NCBI RefSeq assembly: GCF_029633865.1
Contig: NC_079219.1
Location: 57,378,046 to 57,442,045 of the forward strand
Direction: 5' to 3'
DNA: 64,000 bases
DNA from: Lampris incognitus
Taxonomy: Eukaryota; Chordata; Actinopteri; Lampriformes; Lampridae
Position numbers and translations under genes: made by a program. The first letter of the stretch is position 1, and each line of letters begins with the position of its first letter. Positions 10,773-22,172 of this stretch are shown here, in pieces. The notes beneath the pieces were generated by a model. It saw only the letters and a program-made list of their open reading frames with translations, was not told the DNA's origin and made no database searches.

Positions 10773-11944
10773 AAATGAGGTAATAATAGCTTTTGAAATG
10801 TGGGAACTCCGTGATAATTCACTTTTATTGAGCTCTGCACGTCTCATTATTTGAATACATGTTTATCTGGACCAGTTGAGAGTTTATGAATTAGTTTAAC
10901 CTAGGAGTGTCTTGCTACAAATGAGGCATGATCAATGAAAATGGCTAAAAATCTCAAAAGAAAATTGTTTTTTTGCAGGAGCAAGAATCGGATTCATGTG
11001 CTCAAGGCATCTCCAGGCCCTGTGACTTAAACCCACCACCTACTGGCCCAGTGACTTGAAGTGCACCCCCTCTAAGACCAGTGACCAAAATGCTACCTCA
11101 CCCTGCAGGCCCAGTAACCAACATGCTGTCTCCAGACCTGTAAAGCTAACTAGGCCAGAGTATGTCATATACTCTGACAGCGAATTGGAACAGTCAAGAA
11201 GCACCTTTTTTGAGAAACTGAGTCAGACAAGAAGGAGATTACATCCTTCCCAAAGACCTTTTAATTTCAACTAATCAGAAACACAATAACAAGCATGGTC
11301 TCCATGAAGACAACAATTGGTGATGGCTTCCAGTGTCTTAGTAGTCGTGAAATCACCTAAGCATCTGGTGGAGTGCTATCCAATGCCATGTGACAGATCT
11401 CAGACTGGTAAAGATGACTGGGTGAGTCACTGCTATCAGCTATTTGAAATAAGTTTCAAAAGCACCATTGTTTGATGGCTGATGGCCAATGCGCAAACTC
11501 CTGGTATTAATGGAGCTGTGCTTCCTCAAGTGAATGTATCTGCCAGGATGGAGTCACATGTTTTATTTAATTTGTTGTAACAGGCAATTTATTGTGTGTG
11601 TTTCTTGATAGGAATCCATCAGTAAGCAGCTCCAGAAGAGAATCCATAATGCGAGCACCCCAAAAAAGAAGCAGGGGCTGACACCCTCAAGAAAGAGGCC
11701 AGGACAAGGCAGGGGATGGACAGGGGCTATCCACTGATGACACTGACGAGTCCACTTCCTCAACTGTGATCTTGGACCCATCACCACGATCCAGATCCAG
11801 CACACGAGAGTGAACAATTGGACAGTGAGTACATAAATTGTACATAATTATTTTAATAATTATAACTAAATATAGTCCTTTATGGTGCAGATGGTCTATT
11901 ACTGATGCATTGTTAATGGAGCATTCTGACTTGATCAACTCCAC

Positions 11945-12740
11945 AGTAAAAATGTTATGTTGTGCAGTTGACCGGAGGGGGTCTGCATGTCCTTAAAAAG
12001 TTTTAAAGTTGTCTAAATCAATTATAAAAATATGAGGCTTTATACATCATTAAAACTTATTTTATGAGACTTTAATTTCAAATGTTTTTTTATGAGTTTA
12101 TTTGTGCATCTGGTTGTTTTTGTCAAACTTGGAATTTTGGGGAAAAAAGGTCTTGTACTTAACTGTCCCATGTTGTACAGGGGAAAAAAAGCATGTTCAA
12201 ATTTATTTGTTGTTGCTTGCTGTCTAACTTAAAGGAAACTGTTATAATAACAGCTGATTTCATCATCTAGCTAATAAGTAACCATATTGCTACCTAAAAC
12301 TGACCTCTCACCTGGACCAAATATAGAGTATTGTTTTTTTTATGCTTATTAGGATAAGCTTAGTTTCGCCTAGTTAGTTAAGCCTAGTTAGTTAAGCCTA
12401 GTTACTTCCTTGCCCTTCTAAATCATGTCATTTTGATGCATGTAGGTTGATTATTATTTGCCTGTTTCCAGACATTTAAAATCGCTGTCTCCCATTTTCA
12501 TTTGCTTCTCTCCCACTTTGTCAAGCGATTCACAGTGTTGCACTAATGCCTCATTCCTGACTGGAAAATCTCTTTGAACTGATATAAACTTGAACGTTGC
12601 TTGACTGCAATTCAGTAGTAAATAGGAATTCATACATACAGAAAACAGCCAACATGAAGGCAGTTTGAGATTAAGGAAAACGAAGTGACCGTTGAGTCTG
12701 CATATGTAGGTGGTTAAATTTGTTGGTTGGGTTTGTTTTG
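11945..12740. other. Intron-like, with short AGTTAGTTAAGCCT repeats
   Basis: This is AT-rich sequence inside the decayed SAM gene. At 12363-12410 a roughly 15-bp unit (TAGTTAGTTAAGCC) repeats two to three times. No exon is supported. Confidence 0.4.
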
Positions 12741-13339
12741 TGTTCTAGTTCCACAAACAGAGCTAACAAAACCAGGTAAGACACTATAAAACTCTCCAGG
12801 AAACATACAAGGCCAAGCCCAACAAGGCTTATGTGTCCTAGCTCTTGGACCTCGAATTCCAAGACGTAAGAATAGCCTGCATGGATTCTGACACAGTTAG
12901 GGAACAGTACCGGGCTGTGAAGATCCTTGCCACATACCCTTGTTTCAAGGAAGCTGACCATGTAAGGAAAATCATTGGCGTACACAAGATTACCGTCTTG
13001 CTGATCAGAGATGTGATACCATTTTCTCTTAATGTCTTATTAAAGGTGATGGACAAATTGCAAAGAATCATCCAGCCAACCTTACAGTGTTATTCAACGT
13101 GATAAACATTTTGACAGTTTATTTCCCCCAAAATGTGTTCAAATTGTAAAAGCATTAAAAACGGTACTGTATCTTGCAGTGGAAGTTAGTGTGTACACTT
13201 TGTTTCTCAAAGCTTTGACGGATTAAAAACAACAAAAAGACATTTAGGGTGACCATTAACTCTGTTTACATATGAAGGCGGTAATGGAAAACGAAAAAAG
13301 GGTGAGTCGAGCTGAGCCGGTACCATGTAGTGGAAAAGG

Positions 13340-13415
13340 GGCACTAGATGAGTGATGAAACGTTTCTCACAATGAACGTTGTGTCCAGATGAACTGATTC
13401 AACTGTCTGTGATTC
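13340..13415 (+). mobile_element. Penelope-like 3'-end fragment (plus)
   Basis: It contains GATGAAACGTTTCTCACAATG and GTGTCCAGATGAACTGATTC. These are the 3'-terminal sequence of the Penelope-like elements at 44738 and 49070. Confidence 0.65.
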
Positions 13416-13958
13416 AGCAGGAACCTTTCTAATGAACTAGTAGGAGTAGCTAATGTAGTACAGAGATGGGCATACTCTCCCCAAGCAACAAGTTTACCCT
13501 CTGTCCCACCTGCAGTTCTAGTCCTTAGTATAATGCACCCTTGTGGATAGTGCATGTAACAGCTACTCTTTGTTGTTCCATCAGGTGTGGTTTGTATTGT
13601 GTTACTTATGTTCATCCCAACACAACTTTCTCACTATTTATTTTTCAGCTCACAGGAGACCCTAGCAAATGTCAGCAAACGCCCCCCTCAACTCTGGCCC
13701 CGTTCTACTGTTTGACCAAGAGAAATACACGTTCATCATTACGACAACGCCAGTGACGTCCTTCCTTAAGGTGGCGCTCTATGAAAGTCTGCTGTACCTC
13801 ATGGCACATCATGCATTACACCTCATATATCCAGCGTGCATTGCCACACTCCTGTCTGTCTTGCAGACTGAAGTGCTCGGTGATGCCATACACGAGCAGG
13901 GTGCAACTGCTTCCTACAAGAAGGCCTTGTCTGAATGGAAAACGTTCTTTGACTAGTG

Positions 13959-14026
13959 GCCGAACGGGGTGTGTGAGAGGGGGGTGATATAAGGCCGAAC
14001 GGGGTGTGTGAGAGGGGGGTGATATA
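13959..14026. repeat. Tandem duplication directly after the SAM gene stop
   Basis: The unit GGCCGAACGGGGTGTGTGAG plus AGGGGGGTGATATA occurs twice in direct succession, just downstream of the stop codon at 13956. Confidence 0.9.
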
Positions 14027-16214
14027 ATTCTGGCGCCCAGGTTCACTCCAGTAGCCGTTGCAGTTTAATGGCTTCTTTGGATATGTACATGCAGCTATAA
14101 TTAGAAAAATAAGTTCATGAGTATATCTTCTGGCCAGTGGGCTGAGTAGCGGAGGGCCACGGGAGTCGACCTGACAAATGTGGTGGCTCTCCAACCTCCA
14201 CTTTGTGAGCTGCAGAAACTCGCATGTTCAAGTTTTCGGTGTAATGGCTTATTTGGATATGTACATGCTACATAGACTGCCGTGCTGTGTTGTAAGCGCC
14301 CCTGGGCCACTCCAGTTGCAGTTTGTGTTTAATGGCCAGTTTGGAAACGTGTAAACATGCTACATGGACAATGGGGGCAGTGTTGCTGTAATTGCCCTCA
14401 GACCAAATGTCTATCGCGTTCACATGTTTATAGCTGTGGGGAGCGTTCCAGCTGTGGGACGCCATCGCAGCTGAATCTGAACTAATGTAGGGCAAACACA
14501 CGAGGGGTTGTCAAGGGCGTGCCGAATAATGTCGATTTTATGTTAATAAAGGGCAAGAAATTCTTTATTTTTTAAGCAAGTAAAACTAATTTCTCGTGGT
14601 TTATTATATTTCTGACAGCTTATTGTAAGTACTAATATACCATTTTTGTCGTAAGCTTCTTTCCATATTGTCTTATTTCAAGAACTTGTCACTCACATAG
14701 GTACCGGTTTTAAGCATATTTGTCTTATTTTGAGCAACTGAACAAAAAAAAAAAGTGTCAGTCATGTGAAATTGGCTTGTTTTGCCTTACTCCATACTAG
14801 TTTTTTGGAAACTAGATTTACTTGTGTTAAGAAATCTTGCCAAGGCAAATTTTACTGCTCTGTTGGCAGATAATTTAACTTAATCCAAGTAATAGTTTCC
14901 TTATTTCATTTTTTTCCCTCGTATTTGAGGACTGACCTTTTGCAGTGGGGGGCACGTAATGACTGCCCGGCCACCTAAAAAAGGAAAAACCAAATATCGA
15001 CTGTAACTTATTTACAAATGGAGTAAAATTCCCTTGCAGAATATCTTATAACTTAATAATCTGCCCCTTTTCCTCCATTTTAAAGAGAAGACATTGACAA
15101 AGCAGGCTTTGTTCCTTCGCCAGAACTAGTAAGGGAGCAGCAAACCTCTTCAGTACTCTGCTCAGGGGCACATTTAAAATAGAAAGACATTTTGATACCA
15201 GGGGCCCGCGGGTGTTTTCCAATGTTAGTGTCTAGAAAAGTACACGTAGTATAATTAAATAAGATTATACCCGAAGCTTTATCAAAACTCTTATCACAAG
15301 TCTGTTTGTGATTTCCTTCCTCAGACAGAGAACGAGGTCCATTTTTGAACCTTTGTGGTCCAATCCACTCTGCTTGCACAACGTTCGTACTGCATCAAGC
15401 TGAAATAATACAGAAAACGCACAATACGGGACATGTACTCAAGACAGTTTCCACTCGTGACGACTTGGAAATGTTGAATCCTCATGACCTCATTCAAAAG
15501 CCGGTCTTCTGTGAGCCACACAGCAGCCATTCCTGCAGCTCTGTGGGACGATGCTCATCCTCCCATTCAGTGTTAAGAACATCTGATCTCCAGGTAGTAA
15601 AACGCTGGATAAAGAATGCAACTACTCACTACAAAAAATTGAAAAGGCACAATTTAATTCTTCCTCGGGGGCAAAGGCATGCGTGGTCATCTTGTACATT
15701 GACTTGGCCCGTGTATCCCTCAGGGCAGAGGGGTCACATGTCACTCACTGCAAATACAAATAACATTTCCTTTTCAAATGTAGAATTCTTTCAGTGCAAC
15801 AAAAGGTTAGGTTTACAACTTAAAACTAGAGGAGAGCGCATGTAAGAGTGCACTTACCTGGCATGTTGAAAACGCCCCGTTTTGTGGAGGTCCATCACTG
15901 CCGCAGGTGGATTATGCCCACATTTAACACAGAAAAATGTGTACTCGTATGCAGTAAGGGCTTGGAAGTGTGATACCAGACGACTGCTCTTTCTTCAGAA
16001 GCCCTGTTTAGAGCATCGCTGACAGAGGGAAGATTAAAACACGGCACCATCAACGTAATTATTTTTGCCGTTTTCGGCGATGAGAACCGGTCCGCCCAGT
16101 GGAATTACACCCTTGGCATTCCGGGCGAAAATTCTCTTCGGGAATAAGAACTTTTCCCGAAATCTTTCTCCTCTGCAACACGTTTCAGCATCTAAGTGAC
16201 CTCTTCAGTCTCCG
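14027..16214. other. No gene recognised; one dispersed repeat
   Basis: Between about 14560 and 14948 is an AT-rich repeat ending CCTTTTGCAGTG, the inverse of the terminus at 6776. Its body is made of TTATTTCAAGAA/TCTTATTTTGAG phrases. The rest has only short uninformative open frames. The CAACACGTTTCAGCATCTAAGTG at 16177-16199 looks like a diverged Penelope-end fragment. Confidence 0.4.
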
Positions 16215-17160
16215 CTGACGGCAGGTATCAGAATCAGAACACTTTATTCATCCCCGAGGGGCAATTGGGTTCTGTTACAGACAATCGAGCTCTAGTAAGA
16301 ACAGAAACAAATAGAAACAAAAGATCAAATAAGAAAGAGAAATGAGAACAAACTATATCAACAAGCATGGTGCACATAACACCCCATCTATACTGCACTA
16401 CCACAGCACAAAACAACAGCACAAACAAAACCCGACAGGGTAAAACCAGTGGAAGGGCCAGTCCAGTGACCATTAACTCCGAGTATCTGTCAGTCTGAGG
16501 GAGGAGTTGTAAAGTGTGATGGCCACAGGCAGGAATGACCTCCTGTGGCGCTCAGTAGTGCATTTTGGCAGAATGAGTCTAGTACTCCTGTGCCCGACCA
16601 GCACATCATGGAGCGGGTGGGAGACATTGTCCACGATGGCACATAACTTCAACAGCGTCCTCCTCTCAGAAACCGCCGCCAGAGAATCCAGCTCCACCCC
16701 CCACAACGTCACCGGCCTTGCAGATCAGTTTATTGAGACTGTTTGCATTCGCTACCCTCCACCTGCTGCCCCAACACACAACAGCAAGCAGGAGAGCACT
16801 GCCACCACAGACTCACACCACACCCTCAGCATCGTCTGGCAGGTTTTGAAGGACCTCAGCCTCCTCGGAAAGTAGAGACGGCTCTGTCCCTCCTTGTAGA
16901 GGGCGTCAGTGTTCTTTGCCCAGTCCAGTTTATTGTCTATATACGTCCCCAGCTACTTCTAGTATTCCACAGTGTCCACACTGACCCCCCTGGATGGAGA
17001 CAGGGGTCACTGGTGTCATGTCCCTCCTCAGATCAACAACCAGCTCCTTTGTCTTAGTCACGTTGAGCTGCAGATAGTTCTGCTCACACCATGTGACGAA
17101 GTTTCCCCACCACAGCCCCGTACTCAGCCTCCTCGCCCTTACTGCTGCACCCAACTATAG
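16215..17160 (-). mobile_element. 5'-truncated non-LTR retrotransposon (minus)
   Basis: On the minus strand the RT C-terminal part reads WCEQNYLQLNVTKTKELVVD (about 17110-17040). It is followed by the characteristic 3' segment ERHRRSFLPVAITLYNSSLR (about 16560-16490) and a 3' untranslated end with GGGGATGAATAAAGTGTTCT (polyadenylation signal AATAAA). Frame breaks are present. The wording matches a LINE family common in fish; I do not assign a clade. Confidence 0.72.
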
Positions 17161-17189
17161 CAGCGTCGTCAGACAACTTCTGAAGATAT

Positions 17190-17445
17190 CCCCACCCTTA
17201 TAAACAATACAGTGGCATAACGACTGAAACCAACTCTAGTTATAGTCACGGTAATTTGCATATGAAACTTGTTTTTGGTTGTTACGCCGCTGGATCGTTT
17301 ATAGGGTGGGGATACCTGTAGTCAGTTGAGACTGAAGGGGGTCACTTGGATGAGCGATGAAACGTTTCTCTCAATAAACGTTGTGTCCAGATGAACTGAT
17401 TCACCTCCAGGTAATTTCCTTACCTGGATTATTGAGCATGCATAA
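17190..17445 (+). mobile_element. Penelope-like 3' end with terminal inversion
   Basis: From about 17255 the sequence is a plus-oriented Penelope 3' end (GTTGAGACTGAAGG, GATGAAACGTTTCTCTCAAT). The first 50 bp (ATCCCCACCCTTATAAACAA) are the same sequence in inverse orientation, giving an imperfect inverted repeat of about 35 bp, 17195-17230 against 17275-17310. Confidence 0.65.
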
Positions 17446-18689
17446 AGACGTTATTCGTTAATGTTAATAGTGATGTGGACATGCTACAAAGCTTAATTTA
17501 AATGTGCCAATTATTTTCCTCGTGGCAGCTCAACTCCGGATCTAAAACAAGGCAAGTTTGCTTCTTCTCCTATGAGAAACATAATTAGCCGAATTTAAAA
17601 AAAAGGGGGGGGGTTGAAAACTGGTTCAGGTGGGTTCAAGCTGTGTGCTTTTGATCGGCAGGGGATTTTAAGCCTCTGATTGGCCGAAGCAAAAAAACGA
17701 TTGCCAGTTATCCCGCCCATTGTAAGTAGTTGGCCCGCCCTCTCCAAGCCTCCGGTCTGCAGAGAATAGTCAAACCAGAGAAGCTGATCAGAAAGATGCG
17801 GCCCGTGTCTCGGCGACTGCACCACCCATTTTGCGCCCTTGTCGCCATTCATGGTCGGGTCTGGCGCTAAAAGTACAAAGGGCTGGTTTACCAAGAGATA
17901 TAGGGATGACGAAGAGTTGTGTGAACTGTTTTAAGTTTCATTTATCTCTAAACATTTCTTATTGTTTTCTTCATTTTTCTTTCTATCACACCGAGCGGAT
18001 AGTTGGGTTGTACGTAGCACTGAGATCTGTTTATTCTTGGTGCATGACACGATATGGTTTTCTTTTTCCTCTTTCTCTCGTGTGTTTTTGGTGCGTTATC
18101 TTGTTTCTGCTATTGTTCACTGTAGTTGAGTTTGTATTGTGCAACGCGACTTGCATTGAATTTAAAGTACACAGTACAGCGGGGGTTGAGTTTGAAATGT
18201 ATAGTCGCTGAATTAATTTAAGAATAGGCGAGAGGGGCTAGGAAAGTATACTTCCTCCTCTTTCGAACTGTAACAAATCATGCATGCATCATGCATGCAT
18301 GCATCATGCACGCGTCGCATCATCGTGCATGCATCGTGCATGCATCATGATCTGTTCGCTGAGTGATGTGTGGATCTGTTGATCACTTCAAATTATTGGC
18401 AATGGTTTATTTGTGTGTTACATCCTGCTTATTGATATGTTGGAAATAAATCATTCATTCGTCCTAAATTTTAACCTCACGCTTACTTTATTCGAACCTT
18501 TACCTGCCAGTGTTTGTTCAACATCATTATTATTGCTGCCAACAATAAAGTTCATTGTCTTTATTTACTTTTGTTGTGACCATCGAATGTGAAGGTGTGA
18601 GGTTATTTACGGTTGGCTGGTCCGATGATGTATGTGTACAACGTGCCTGCATCGTTTGTATTTTGTCAACAAAAAAAAATAATCTGCCA
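17446..18689. other. No gene recognised; ATGCATGC tract
   Basis: Short open frames here do not resemble known proteins. At 18277-18350 there is a run of CATGCATGCATC units, alternating purine-pyrimidine over long stretches. AATAAA hexamers occur near 18449 and 18544, but no coding exon is linked to them. Confidence 0.4.
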
Positions 18690-19200
18690 TTGTCAAGCCG
18701 GGCGCGCATGCGCAAGAGCAGTGGCCGCCATTTTGCACGCGTCTGTCGCGGACGTTAAACGTCACCGATTCAGACCTTTCTTTGATTGTTTGTAGCGCCG
18801 CAATCTCGAGAAAACCCGCACCGGGAGGGACGCCAGCGCCGCAGCCGAAGGTAATTGAAACGCACATGCGCGACATTTTACTGCTGCCGCTTTTTAACGT
18901 TTCGCTCGGGCCAGAGAAGGCGCTCATCGCGACGTTTGCGGCGGCCAACTCGCGTGATACGGAGAGCGGGTGGAAATGGTGCAGTGCCAGTGCGGTGCGC
19001 ACCGGCGCGGAAGGCAAGGGTCGCTAACTAAAGCTAGCATCCGCGCCACGGCCGCCGGCCGCCTCGGGTTCGAGTTGCGGCTATGGGCGCCACGAAGCGG
19101 AGGCGTCCACGGTTCACGACGCGTTACGGGTGGATCCGCTAAACCCGACGGAACCGTTGCGGGCGACAGCGGGAGCTCGCTAGCTGTACGTTTCGATGCC
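18690..19200 (+). promoter_or_regulatory. CpG-rich promoter candidate with NRF1 and YY1 motifs
   Basis: CpG density rises sharply relative to the preceding kilobases. A textbook NRF1 palindrome, CGCGCATGCGCA, lies at 18703-18714, and a YY1 motif, GCCGCCATTTTG, at about 18724-18735. A second NRF1-like site, CGCACATGCGCGA, lies near 18860. A possible first-exon donor, CCGAAG|GTAATT, is at 18850/18851. The arrangement is that of a TATA-less housekeeping promoter. The assignment to adar (first coding exon about 9.8 kb downstream, same strand, no other gene between) is inference. Confidence 0.6.
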
Positions 19201-19417
19201 CACGTCTGTGGTTGGTAGTGTTGAGTCTCAATAGCTTCTTCTTCTCTTCTCGATTAAGGTTTGATGAATACGGTGGCCGAACCTTAAAGGGGACTATACC
19301 CCCCCTCCTCCTCCCCAAGTTGTAGATAAAGTGCGAATTGGTTGCAACGTTCATTAGTTCATCAGTTTTACCTGCGTTCCCCCCCCCCTCCGGTGCTGTT
19401 GCCTGGTTAATTTTGTG

Positions 19418-19453
<36 letters not shown>

Positions 19454-20099
19454 GTTGCCGGTGAAACTTCAATGCGGGCGTTGCAAGTTTGAAATTGCTA
19501 TTTGCGATCCCTGAAGTTGAAAGGATGCCCTCTTTGCAGCGTGTGAGCCTGTTTGAACGGATAGCGGATGTAGAGCCCCCCCCCCCCCATTGAAAGAAAA
19601 ATTGAACAAAATAAATGAATAAATTGCCCCCCCCTCCCCTCAATTTGGCCCAACCCCTGACCAAGTTTACCTGTTTCCCCCCAGAAGTTAAAGTCGCCTG
19701 GCCCGTTGTTCCCTCGGACACGGCTGCTCGGTTCAGATGAGCGTGCGTGACTGAAGCACGTGTGTTGAGGCACGCGACAAGGGCATCCGGATTTCTCCCC
19801 TTTGTCCGCGTTGTCTTCCCCCCCCCCCAAATGTTCCCTTTAGCCCGCTTAAATCGTACACTCCCCGTTATTCGTATCGTCGATTTTTAACTGTCTCTGC
19901 AGAGTTTACCGTGGCTTGCTCTTGAAAAGGTCGCGTTCCAGCCGTCCGCCTGTCGCAGGGGTACGCTGCATAGAGCAACCCCCCGACGGCTGACTCTCGT
20001 AAGTGGGGTAAAAGGCCAGATGCGCGCCGGTGTTTTCGTGCTTAACTTGTATATAACTATGACATCCCCTTCGGTGCCTCCTCGTCGTCCCCCCCCCCC
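19201..20099. other. Between the two promoter candidates; simple repeats
   Basis: It contains a TC microsatellite at 19421-19450 and several C-runs (19380-19389, 19577-19589, 19819-19828). It is moderately CpG-rich. No exon is recognised. Confidence 0.45.
19421..19450. repeat. (TC)n microsatellite
   Basis: An uninterrupted CT dinucleotide run on the plus strand. Confidence 0.95.
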
Positions 20100-20595
20100 C
20101 CCGGAGCGCGTCTGCGGAGGGTCACGTGACACGGCGCGTTACGCCGGCTTTCGGAGGAAAGGAAAACGAAACTTAGGTTGTCGCCATCGGGCCCTGCTGA
20201 ACTTTCTTCGCGTAAAACGCGCCGACGGGATATGTGAACTGACTCTACCGCCGCGGCTCTTCTCTATAGCAGTGCATGTTTCCTTTTACCGCGGAGTGTA
20301 AAAGCAAGCGACATATTTGGCGTTTTGCAGAGAGAGTAAAGGTGGGATCCTGTAAACAATCCGGAAGACTGGAGGGGGGGAAAACTTGGCGTTGTACAGC
20401 TGTAACTTGGTATGTTTGCACAAAGAAAAAAATCCGGTCTGATCCTCTCCGTCGACTTGTTGCATTGCTCTTTGTGAGAGGCACCCCCCGGGTCTGTTTG
20501 CGCAAATCTGGGTTTCCCTTTATCGCGTCCTTGCGGAGACAACGGGAGCAACGTCCTCCCCTCTTCTCACCGTCGCCGCCTTCAGTTTGCCCCAG
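20100..20595 (+). promoter_or_regulatory. Candidate interferon-inducible promoter and first exon of adar
   Basis: A CpG-rich block carries the palindromic E-box GTCACGTGAC (20121-20130). About 30 bp later comes AGGAAAACGAAACT (20160-20173), which fits the ISRE consensus RNGAAANNGAAACT at every position. The block ends with the consensus donor CAG|GTGAGA at 20595/20596. In mammals the ADAR1 p150 promoter is interferon-inducible through an ISRE (established knowledge). Here the same logic is inferred because the next plus-strand gene is adar. The exact start site cannot be read from sequence. Confidence 0.6.
20160..20173 (+). promoter_or_regulatory. Perfect ISRE motif
   Basis: AGGAAAACGAAACT matches RNGAAANNGAAACT exactly. 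It is the binding site class of ISGF3 (STAT1/STAT2/IRF9) and related IRFs. Confidence 0.7.
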
Positions 20596-20839
20596 GTGAG
20601 AACCAGCGTGCTCCGTTAGGCCCTGTGCTTTGTACGTCACACTAGTACGTTGGGTTGTCTGTGCGACACGCAAAATATGAAATAACTTCTCATATTTGTT
20701 TTTTTAAAAAAAACAAACAACCCCTGCCCTGATTGTCTCTGTCGGTTTGGGATATTTTTTTTTGTTATTTGTGAGACCGCCCATCTGTTACCACCATCTT
20801 TTTTTTTTTTGCGCGTATATGAAGCGAGACAAGGTTGGA

Positions 20840-22132
20840 TCGCGTGGGGATAGTGAACCAGGAAGTGCGGTGGATTAGCAAGGAGGAAGTGAGGGCCGCT
20901 ATGAGGAGGATGGGGAGTGGAAAGGCGGCTGGGCCGGATGACATACCTGTGGAGGCACGGAGGTTTTTTAGGAGAGGTGGCAGTGGAGTTTTTAACTAGA
21001 TTGTTTGACACAGTCTGGGAAGGTGAGAGGATGCCTGAGAAGTGTACATGTACCGATTTTCTTGAGTAAGGGTGATGCGCAGAGCTGTGGTAATTGCAGA
21101 GTTATAAAGTTGATCAGCCACAGCATGAAGATATGGGAAAGAGTAGTGGAGGCTAGGTTAAGGCGAAAGGTGATGATCAGCAGCAGCAGTATGGTTTCAT
21201 GCTGTGAAAGAGCACCACAGATGTGATGTTTGCTTTGAGAGTGTTGATGGTAGAAGTATAGAGAAGGCCAGAAGGAGTCACATTGTGTCTTTGTGGATTT
21301 AGAGAAAGCACATGACAGGGTGCCGTGAGAGGAGGTTTGGTATTTTATGAGAAAGTCGGGAGTGGCAGAGAAGTATGCAAATGTTGCAGGATATGTATGA
21401 GGGCAGTGTGACAGTGGTGAGGTGTGTGGTAGGAGTGACGGATGGGTTCAAGGTGGAGGTGGGATTACATCAAGGATCAGGTCTGAACCCGTTTCTTGTT
21501 TGCAATGGTGATGAACAGGTTGACGGATGAGATCAGGCAGGTGTCTCTGTGAACAATGATGTTCGTGGATGAAAATGTGATCTGTAGTGAGAGTATGGAG
21601 CAGGTGGAGGAGAGCCTGGAGAGGTGGAGGTATGCACTGGAGAGAAAAGGAATGAAAGTCAGTAGGAGCAAGACTGAATACATGTGCGTGAATGAGATGG
21701 AGGACAGCAGAATGGTGGGGATGCAGGGAGTAGAAGTGACGAAGGTGTATGAGTTTAAATACTTGGGGTCAACTGTTCAAAGTAATGTGGAGTGTGGAAG
21801 AGAGGTGAAGAAGAGAGTGCAGGCAGGGTGGAGTGGGTGGAGAAGAGTGTCAGGAGTGATTTGCGACAGAATGGTATCAGCAAGAGTTAAAGGGAAGGTT
21901 TACAAGATGGTTGTGAGACCAGCTATGTTATATGGTTTGGAGACGGTGGCAATGACGCAAAGACAGCAGATGAGGCTGGAGGTGGCGAGTTGAAGATGGT
22001 AAGATTTTCACTGGGAGTGACGAAGAATGACAGGATTAGGAGCAAGTCTATTAGAGGGACGGTTCAGGTTGGACGGTTTGGAGACAAAGCAAGAGAGGCG
22101 AGATTGAGATGGTTTGGATGTGTGGAGAGAGA

Positions 22133-22172
<40 letters not shown>

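Larger units (their letters stand above)
10494..13956 (+). pseudogene. SAM-domain (SAMD3-like) gene, decayed
   Basis: Several exon-like pieces lie in order. The first (10494-10612) has acceptor TTTTTCAG and donor GTAATA, and encodes the end of a SAM domain (GLSREDIRDLGPEHFLRR). The next, from 10979, opens in frame (EQESDSCAQGISRP) but hits a stop at 11057, and the sequence continues in another frame as a proline-rich linker to RPEYVIYSDSELEQSR. A lysine-rich piece starts at 11612. A piece at 12845-13100 reads REQYRAVKILATYPCFKEAD. The last (13669-13956) reads GPVLLFDQEKYTFIITTTPV, then IATLLSVLQTEVL and a stop after WKTFFD. The order and wording recall fish proteins named sterile alpha motif domain-containing protein 3-like, which is family memory. 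The premature stop and frame change point to a pseudogene or decayed paralogue. Confidence 0.55.

Noticed and set aside
15345-15845. 166-codon plus-strand frame
   Set aside because: Composition is not protein-like and no domain or paired splice signals are seen; it overlaps another frame on the minus strand.
17831-18211. 126-codon plus-strand frame with hydrophobic stretch as a membrane protein
   Set aside because: It is Phe/Leu-rich because of T-rich DNA and has no homologue I recognise, promoter or splice context.
18782-19218. Open frames on both strands in the CpG island
   Set aside because: Stop codons are rare in GC-rich DNA. The frames lack any recognisable domain or splice context.
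20276-20599. 107-codon frame in the ISRE-containing exon candidate as an adar N-terminal extension
   Set aside because: Spliced at 20595 to the likely acceptor at 28471, it is not in frame with the adar Met, and an in-frame TAA at 28555 blocks extension.
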